Shown in pieces: positions 52,220 to 58,559 of a stretch of DNA of 58,559 nt. Position 1 is the first letter of the stretch. Every line of letters begins with the position of its first letter. Source of the stretch: an uncultured Desulfovibrio sp. (GTDB taxonomy: Bacteria > Desulfobacterota > Desulfovibrionia > Desulfovibrionales > Desulfovibrionaceae); assembly GCF_944324505.1 (NCBI RefSeq), contig NZ_CALUWO010000007.1, positions 1 through 58,559 on the forward strand. The letters are read 5' to 3'. Under the pieces are notes generated by a model. The model was not told the DNA's origin. It saw only the letters and a list, made by a program, of their open reading frames with translations, and ran no database searches. The translations under genes were made by a program, and so were the position numbers.

Positions 52220-53260
52220 ATGAAGACCCTGCTTCGCTGTCTGGCGCTGCTTTTTTTCCTTGCCCTGCTGGCTGCGGGCGGGGCGGCATACGTGGGCTAT
52301 ACCTTTTTGCAGACGCCCCCCGAAACCGCCGGCCGCGAAGAGCTCTTTGACGTTCCGCCGGGCGCCCGCTTTGCCCGGGTGGCGGAGGCGCTGGAAGCCC
52401 GCGGCCTGGTGACCGATGCCCGCAAATTCTGCTGGCTGGCCCGCTACCGCAAGATGGATGCCCGCCTCCAGGCCGGGCGCTTTGCCCTGCGCACGGACTG
52501 GAAGCCTGACCAGGTGCTGGACTGGCTGGTCAACGGCCAGCCCGTGCTCTTCCGGGTAACCGTGCCCGAAGGGCTTACCTGGTGGCAGACCGGCCGCGTG
52601 CTGGAAGAGGCCGGCCTGGTGCGCTTTGAGGACTTCCGCGCCGTCATCATGGACAAGGACTTTCTGCGCAAGTACGGCATTCCCTTTGCCACGGCAGAGG
52701 GCTTTCTCATGCCGGATACCTACCTGCTCAAGAAAGCCGATGTGCCGGACATGGCCCAGGCCCGCAGCGTGGCGGGCCGCCTTGTGGATACCTTCTGGCG
52801 CAAGGCCGCCCCGCTCTGGCCGGACGGCAAGAAACCCGCGTCAGAGGAACTGCGGCGCCTGGTCATTCTGGCTTCCATCGTGGAGCGGGAAACCGCCATC
52901 GATGCCGAGCGCCCGCGCGTGGCCGGAGTCTATGCCAACCGCCTGCAACGCAATATGCTTCTACAGGCCGATCCCACCGTCATCTACGGTCTGGGGCCGT
53001 CCTTTGACGGCAACCTGCGCCGCAGCCACCTCGACGATCCCGCCAATCCCTACAATACCTATCAGCGTCCGGGCCTGCCGCCCGGTCCCATCTGTTCCTT
53101 CGGAGTGGCGGCGCTTGCGGCGGCCATCACCCCGGAACAACACCGCTACCTCTACTTTGTGGCCAAGGTTGACGGCGGCGAGCACGTTTTCAGTACCAAC
53201 CTCAACGATCACAACCGGGCCGTGCGCCAGTACCTGCGCAACCGCCGCAACCGACGCTGA
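52220..53260 (+). CDS. mltG: Endolytic murein transglycosylase
   Basis: 346 residues with one N-terminal membrane helix (LLRCLALLFFLALLAAGGAAYVGYTFL) and the YceG/MltG periplasmic domain: VPPGARFARVAEALEARGLV (LysM-like), VPEGLTWWQTGRVLEEAGL, TAEGFLMPDTYLL, ASIVERETAID (catalytic Glu), ADPTVIYGLG and YNTYQRPGLPPGPICSFGVAALAAAITPEQ. It cuts nascent peptidoglycan and limits glycan length. Ribosome site GGAAGGAGG. Confidence 0.95.
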   Translation: MKTLLRCLALLFFLALLAAGGAAYVGYTFLQTPPETAGREELFDVPPGARFARVAEALEARGLVTDARKFCWLARYRKMDARLQAGRFALRTDWKPDQVLDWLVNGQPVLFRVTVPEGLTWWQTGRVLEEAGLVRFEDFRAVIMDKDFLRKYGIPFATAEGFLMPDTYLLKKADVPDMAQARSVAGRLVDTFWRKAAPLWPDGKKPASEELRRLVILASIVERETAIDAERPRVAGVYANRLQRNMLLQADPTVIYGLGPSFDGNLRRSHLDDPANPYNTYQRPGLPPGPICSFGVAALAAAITPEQHRYLYFVAKVDGGEHVFSTNLNDHNRAVRQYLRNRRNRR

Positions 53261-53275
53261 CCCCTGGGAGGCTCC

Positions 53276-53524
53276 ATGAAATACCTTATCATGCAGGATT
53301 TTTCGGGACAGGCCGTCCCCTTTATCTTCCCCCGTCGCGTGGACCACTGCGACATGCGCGAGCAGCTGCCCTATGCGCAGGTGCTTTCCGCCGGCTTTGT
53401 GGAGCATGATGCCAGCGGCTTTGTCTGCCACGGCGGCAATGCGGAACTGAACGTGCAGGCCCGCCCTGAAGAGGATGCCGCCATTATTGCCGAAGCCCTG
53501 CGCCCGGAACGGCTGCGGCGCTGA
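53276..53524 (+). CDS. Small hypothetical protein
   Basis: 82 residues (MKYLIMQDFSGQAVPFIFPRRVDHCDMREQLPYAQVLSAGFVEHDASGFVCHGGNAELNVQARPEEDAAIIAEAL). Clean GGGAGG ribosome site 15 bp after mltG. Strand-rich with a Cys/His loop; no family recognised. Confidence 0.7.
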   Translation: MKYLIMQDFSGQAVPFIFPRRVDHCDMREQLPYAQVLSAGFVEHDASGFVCHGGNAELNVQARPEEDAAIIAEALRPERLRR

Positions 53525-53543
53525 GGCCCGGCAGCCATCTATG

Positions 53544-53576
53544 AACGAGTGGAGAGACCATGCCTTTCCACTCGTT
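53544..53576 (+). terminator. Terminator after the mltG group
   Basis: 10 bp stem AACGAGTGGA/TCCACTCGTT followed by TTATTATA, 20 bp after the stop. Confidence 0.8.
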
Positions 53577-53590
53577 TTATTATACATAAA

Positions 53591-53606
53591 TGTGAAAATA
53601 ATCACG
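53591..53606. promoter_or_regulatory. CRP/FNR-type palindrome
   Basis: TGTGA-AAATAA-TCACG, nearly perfect to the TGTGA-N6-TCACA consensus of CRP/FNR-family regulators, which are numerous in Desulfovibrio. Confidence 0.55.
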
Positions 53607-53623
53607 AAATATTTTGCAATCTT

Positions 53624-53640
53624 GTTGAAACATTTTCAAC
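53624..53640. promoter_or_regulatory. Operator candidate A, TGAAA-N3-TTTCA type
   Basis: GTTGAAA-CAT-TTTCAAC, a perfect 7+7 inverted repeat with 3 bp centre, 94 bp (about nine helical turns) from candidate B. Confidence 0.6.
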
Positions 53641-53718
53641 CGTCATATATCAGTGCTTTTTTATATCATTATAAAATAATTATAAAAAAATTTATTTGTC
53701 GAGGACTAAAAAATTTTT

Positions 53719-53733
53719 CTGAAAAAATTTCAG
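53719..53733. promoter_or_regulatory. Operator candidate B, TGAAA-N3-TTTCA type
   Basis: CTGAAA-AAA-TTTCAG, sharing the TGAAA-N3-TTTCA core with candidate A. Paired sites with this phasing suggest a DNA loop. Confidence 0.55.
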
Positions 53734-53832
53734 CCTATTTTCTGAACAGCGTGCAAAAAAGTACGAACATCCCATTGCCTTTTCGTGCAGATAATATTAC
53801 CTCATGCGTAAGCACGTTCGTATCGCGCATAA

Positions 53833-55164
<1,332 letters not shown>

Positions 55165-55212
55165 TTCTCCTGCCTTTCCATCCCCTGATGCGGGATATGG
55201 AATACCGCTTTG

Positions 55213-55253
55213 AAGAGCTGCCCATTGATTTCTTGAAATCGCGGGCAGCTCTT
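55213..55253 (+). promoter_or_regulatory. Long hairpin between the dehydrogenase and the TRAP binding-protein gene
   Basis: AAGAGCTGCCC/GGGCAGCTCTT stem enclosing GATTTC/GAAATC, no T-run. More like an mRNA stability or processing element than a terminator, in a 215 bp gap between genes. Confidence 0.5.
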
Positions 55254-55262
55254 GGTGGATAA

Positions 55263-56399
<1,137 letters not shown>

Positions 56400-56407
56400 T
56401 CTCCTGA

Positions 56408-56432
56408 GGGCGGAGGCATGCGGCCTCCGCCC
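56408..56432 (+). terminator. Terminator-like hairpin after dctP
   Basis: 10 bp stem GGGCGGAGGC/GCCTCCGCCC with a 5 nt loop, then TTTTCC, inside the operon between binding protein and permease. It could make the binding protein more abundant than the membrane subunit. Confidence 0.75.
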
Positions 56433-56521
56433 TTTTCCATTTCTTTTCCTCTATTTAGATTATTGCATTACAGACAGTTAGGACGAAAAAACTTTTCGCC
56501 TCCTTCAACGAGGAATGCTTA

Positions 56522-58393
56522 ATGACAACTCCCCACGATGAACTCCCCCAGACACAAAGAAGCTTTTGGCAGCGTCTTGACGAGGACCTGGAAAAACCAA
56601 TTCTTATTATTGGTCTATTGGGTGCCATCCTTCTGATTTCCTTCCAGAGCCTTGGACGCTACATCCTGTCCAAGTTCATGCCCGACGTCAGCGTACCTGT
56701 GTGGACGGAAGAGCTGGCAAGATTCCTGTTCATCTGGGCCTCCTACATGGCCATTCCCCTGACTATTCGTCTGCGCAACAATATCCGCGTTGACATCATC
56801 TACGATAAACTTCCACCCAAACTTCAGGGAATGACATGGATCATTGTTGATCTAGCTTTTCTATCCCTGGCAGCAGTGGTTTTCTATACGAGCACAGGCT
56901 ATGTAGAAATGCAGATAGAGTTTGAGCAGTATTCTCCAGCCTTGCGTATCCCATACTACATACCGTATCTCGTACTTCCTTTGGCATTTGGCCTCATGAT
57001 GCTGCGCCTGATACAGGATATTATACGCCAGGTCAAAGAAAGCGGCCTGCTCTACACGCTGCTTGGTGTACTTATCTTTGTGCTGGTGAGCATTCCCATC
57101 TTCTATGCAGAGGATGTAAGCGTTGTCTCGCTGCTGTTCGGTTATTTTATTGTTTTCCTGATTCTTGGCGTTCCCATTGCCATTTGCCTTGGCCTGGCAG
57201 CCCTTGCCACCATTCTCTGCGCAGAAACCCTGCCTGTGGACTATGTTGCCCAAATTCCCTTTACCTCCATTGACAGCATGCCCATCATGGCTATTCCCTT
57301 CTTCATCGCTGCGGGGGTCTTCATGGGCGCAGGGGGGCTTTCCAAGCGCCTGCTTGCTCTGGCCGACTACCTGCTGGGAAGCCTGCCGGGCGGGATTGCC
57401 CTGGGCAGCATCGGCGCCAGCATGTTCTTTGCAGCCATCAGTGGTTCTGGCCCGGCCACTGTGGCCGCCATCGGTATGCTGACCATTCCGGCCATGGTGG
57501 AACGCGGCTATGACAAGCTCTTTGCCGGGGCCATTGTGGCTGCTGCCGGGGCCATCGGCGTCATGATTCCCCCCAGCAATCCCTTTGTGGTCTACGGCGT
57601 AGTCGCGCAGGCCTCCATCGGCAAACTCTTCCTGGGGGGGATTATTCCCGGTATTCTGACCGGGCTTGCACTCATGGGTTTCACCTATTTTTATGCCAAG
57701 AAACGTGGCTGGATGGGAGAAAAACAGGAAAGAAGCCCCCGACTGCTTCTAAAGAGCTTCTGGGATGCCAAATGGGCATTGCTTGTCCCTGTCATCGTTC
57801 TGGGTGGCATCTATGGCGGCGTCTGTACCCCCACCGAAGCAGCCGCCATCGCTGCGCTGTATGGCATCATTGCCGGGGTTTTCATCTACAAGGAACTGAA
57901 TCTGCGGTCCTTCCTGACCAGTGTGGTGGAAGCGGCCTCATCCTCGGCTGCCATCATCATTCTTATTGCCATGGCCACGCTGTTCGGCAACATCATGGCA
58001 ATTGAAGATGTGCCCAGCAGCATCGCCGAATTCATTCTCGGCATTACCAATCAGAAAATGCTCGTCCTGCTGATGATCAACATTTTCCTGCTCTTTGTAG
58101 GAACCTTCATGGAAGCTCTGGCAGCCATCGTCATTCTGACTCCCGTACTGCTGCCCGTGGTCACCCAACTGGGTGTCGACCCCGTTCATTTCGGCATCAT
58201 CATGGTGGTAAACCTGGCCATTGGCTTCGTTACGCCGCCTGTGGGGGTTAACCTCTTCGTCTCCAGCGGCATTGCCAAGGCCAAGATTGCCGACCTTTCC
58301 GTGGCAGCCCTGCCCATGCTGCTGCTGATGATTGGTGTGCTCTTTCTCATCACCTACATCCCGGCACTGCCCATGTGCCTGATTCCCGACTAA
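56522..58393 (+). CDS. Fused TRAP permease (DctQ-DctM)
   Basis: 623 residues. Residues ~1-175 are the four-helix small subunit DctQ (FLFIWASYMAIPLTIRLRNNIRVDII, YIPYLVLPLAFGLMMLRLIQDI); ~180-623 are DctM (VPIAICLGLAALATIL, PFFIAAGVFMGAGGLSKRLLALADYLLGSLPGGIALGSIGASMFFAAISGSGPATVAAIGMLTIPAM, IPPSNPFVVYGVVAQASIGKLFLGGIIPG, PTEAAAIAALYG). The fusion imports the substrate with sodium, fed by the preceding binding protein. Less GC-rich codon choice than most genes here. Confidence 0.94.
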   Translation: MTTPHDELPQTQRSFWQRLDEDLEKPILIIGLLGAILLISFQSLGRYILSKFMPDVSVPVWTEELARFLFIWASYMAIPLTIRLRNNIRVDIIYDKLPPKLQGMTWIIVDLAFLSLAAVVFYTSTGYVEMQIEFEQYSPALRIPYYIPYLVLPLAFGLMMLRLIQDIIRQVKESGLLYTLLGVLIFVLVSIPIFYAEDVSVVSLLFGYFIVFLILGVPIAICLGLAALATILCAETLPVDYVAQIPFTSIDSMPIMAIPFFIAAGVFMGAGGLSKRLLALADYLLGSLPGGIALGSIGASMFFAAISGSGPATVAAIGMLTIPAMVERGYDKLFAGAIVAAAGAIGVMIPPSNPFVVYGVVAQASIGKLFLGGIIPGILTGLALMGFTYFYAKKRGWMGEKQERSPRLLLKSFWDAKWALLVPVIVLGGIYGGVCTPTEAAAIAALYGIIAGVFIYKELNLRSFLTSVVEAASSSAAIIILIAMATLFGNIMAIEDVPSSIAEFILGITNQKMLVLLMINIFLLFVGTFMEALAAIVILTPVLLPVVTQLGVDPVHFGIIMVVNLAIGFVTPPVGVNLFVSSGIAKAKIADLSVAALPMLLLMIGVLFLITYIPALPMCLIPD

Positions 58394-58412
58394 TCGTCGA
58401 CTCGGGGAAGCC

Positions 58413-58436
58413 GGCCAGACTGCCACCGGTCTGGCC
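58413..58436 (+). terminator. Stem-loop after the TRAP permease
   Basis: GGCCAGAC/GTCTGGCC with an 8 nt loop, then a T-containing tail (GGCTTTTCT). Confidence 0.6.
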
Positions 58437-58467
58437 ACAGGCTTTTCTCCCACAGACAGGACAAAAC

Positions 58468-58501
58468 AACGAGGGAGAAACCGTACGGTTTCTCCCTCGT
58501 T
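58468..58501. terminator. Bidirectional terminator, 34 bp perfect palindrome
   Basis: AACGAGGGAGAAACC and its exact complement around GTAC, centre CGTACG. Its minus-strand exit is T-rich (GTTGTTTTG), fitting a convergent gene from the right. Confidence 0.8.
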
Positions 58502-58533
58502 ACTATTCATCTGCCGCAGCGCTCCGGCAGGGA

Positions 58534-58559
58534 CTAGAAGCCTTCCTCCAGCGGAGGCC
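58534..58559 (-). CDS. 3' end of a gene entering from the right edge
   Basis: A minus-strand frame ending ..PPLEEGF then TAG (58534-58536), followed downstream by the strong palindromic terminator at 58468-58501. Only eight codons are visible, so the gene cannot be identified. Confidence 0.35.

Overview
This GC-rich 58.6 kb window comes from a sulfate-reducing bacterium of the Desulfovibrio type. The evidence is the start of dsrA (dissimilatory sulfite reductase alpha) at the left edge, an anaerobic 2-oxoacid:ferredoxin oxidoreductase operon, a SahR-type ArsR/methyltransferase regulator in front of ahcY, a C_GCAxxG_C_C redox protein, and TRAP transport genes. Genes lie on both strands in short operons, often with ATGA or GTGA overlaps. 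Most of the window looks like chromosomal core rather than an island.

Layout. 0-4.8 kb (minus): dsrA (partial) behind a 376 bp regulatory region with three copies of the palindrome AACGA-N4-TCGTT, then an IS630-transposase-like DNA-binding protein overlapping a GAF/AAA+/Fis regulator with a degenerate ATPase core, a small membrane protein and SfsA. 4.9-11.4 kb: aspartate aminotransferase, two nearly identical tRNA-Ala(GGC) cassettes, thiE, a DUF362 protein, a large MscS-type channel and a cupin. 11.4-14.1 kb (minus): four-subunit 2-oxoacid:ferredoxin oxidoreductase. 14.6-20.2 kb: queA, a lipoprotein, coaBC, an unknown gene, a LysO exporter split into two genes and a HEAT-like protein. 20.3-23.8 kb (minus): AlgJ/AlgI-like O-acetylation pair and an HU/IHF protein. 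23.9-30.5 kb: radical SAM protein with sdaA, a ThDP enzyme, ogt with an MFS transporter, and a 61-codon gene. 30.7-37.3 kb: argB, gltX, an NFACT/RqcH protein, an odd 31 bp direct repeat pair, dksA-like, a PP-loop tRNA-thiolation-like protein and an HD hydrolase.

37.3-42 kb: a ZraSR-like two-component system (minus) facing two ZraP/Spy-like periplasmic proteins. The second of these has a textbook sigma-54 promoter and two upstream inverted repeats 32 bp apart. 42.2-46 kb: a hypothetical gene, a DciA-like DUF721 protein, then sahR-ahcY with an operator inside the promoter. 46.1-48.8 kb: queD-queE, rnhA and a gate-domain membrane protein. 48.8-49.8 kb: a strongly folded leader before a C_GCAxxG_C_C protein and a ThiS/MoaD-like protein. 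50-53.5 kb: M50 protease, trpS, ruvX, mltG and a small hypothetical gene.

53.5-58.4 kb: an AT-rich promoter region with three distinct palindromes, then a HisD-family dehydrogenase that looks like sulfopropanediol dehydrogenase (HpsN) rather than HisD, a TRAP solute-binding protein and a fused TRAP DctQM permease. I read this as a probable uptake and oxidation module for an organosulfonate such as 2,3-dihydroxypropane-1-sulfonate. Sulfite released from such a compound would be the substrate of the DsrAB encoded at the other end of the window. The desulfonating enzyme is not in the window, so the link is inference.

The best candidates for something undescribed are the dsr upstream region with its two unusual regulators, the operator pair upstream of the HpsN-like module, and the folded leader at 48.8-49.0 kb.
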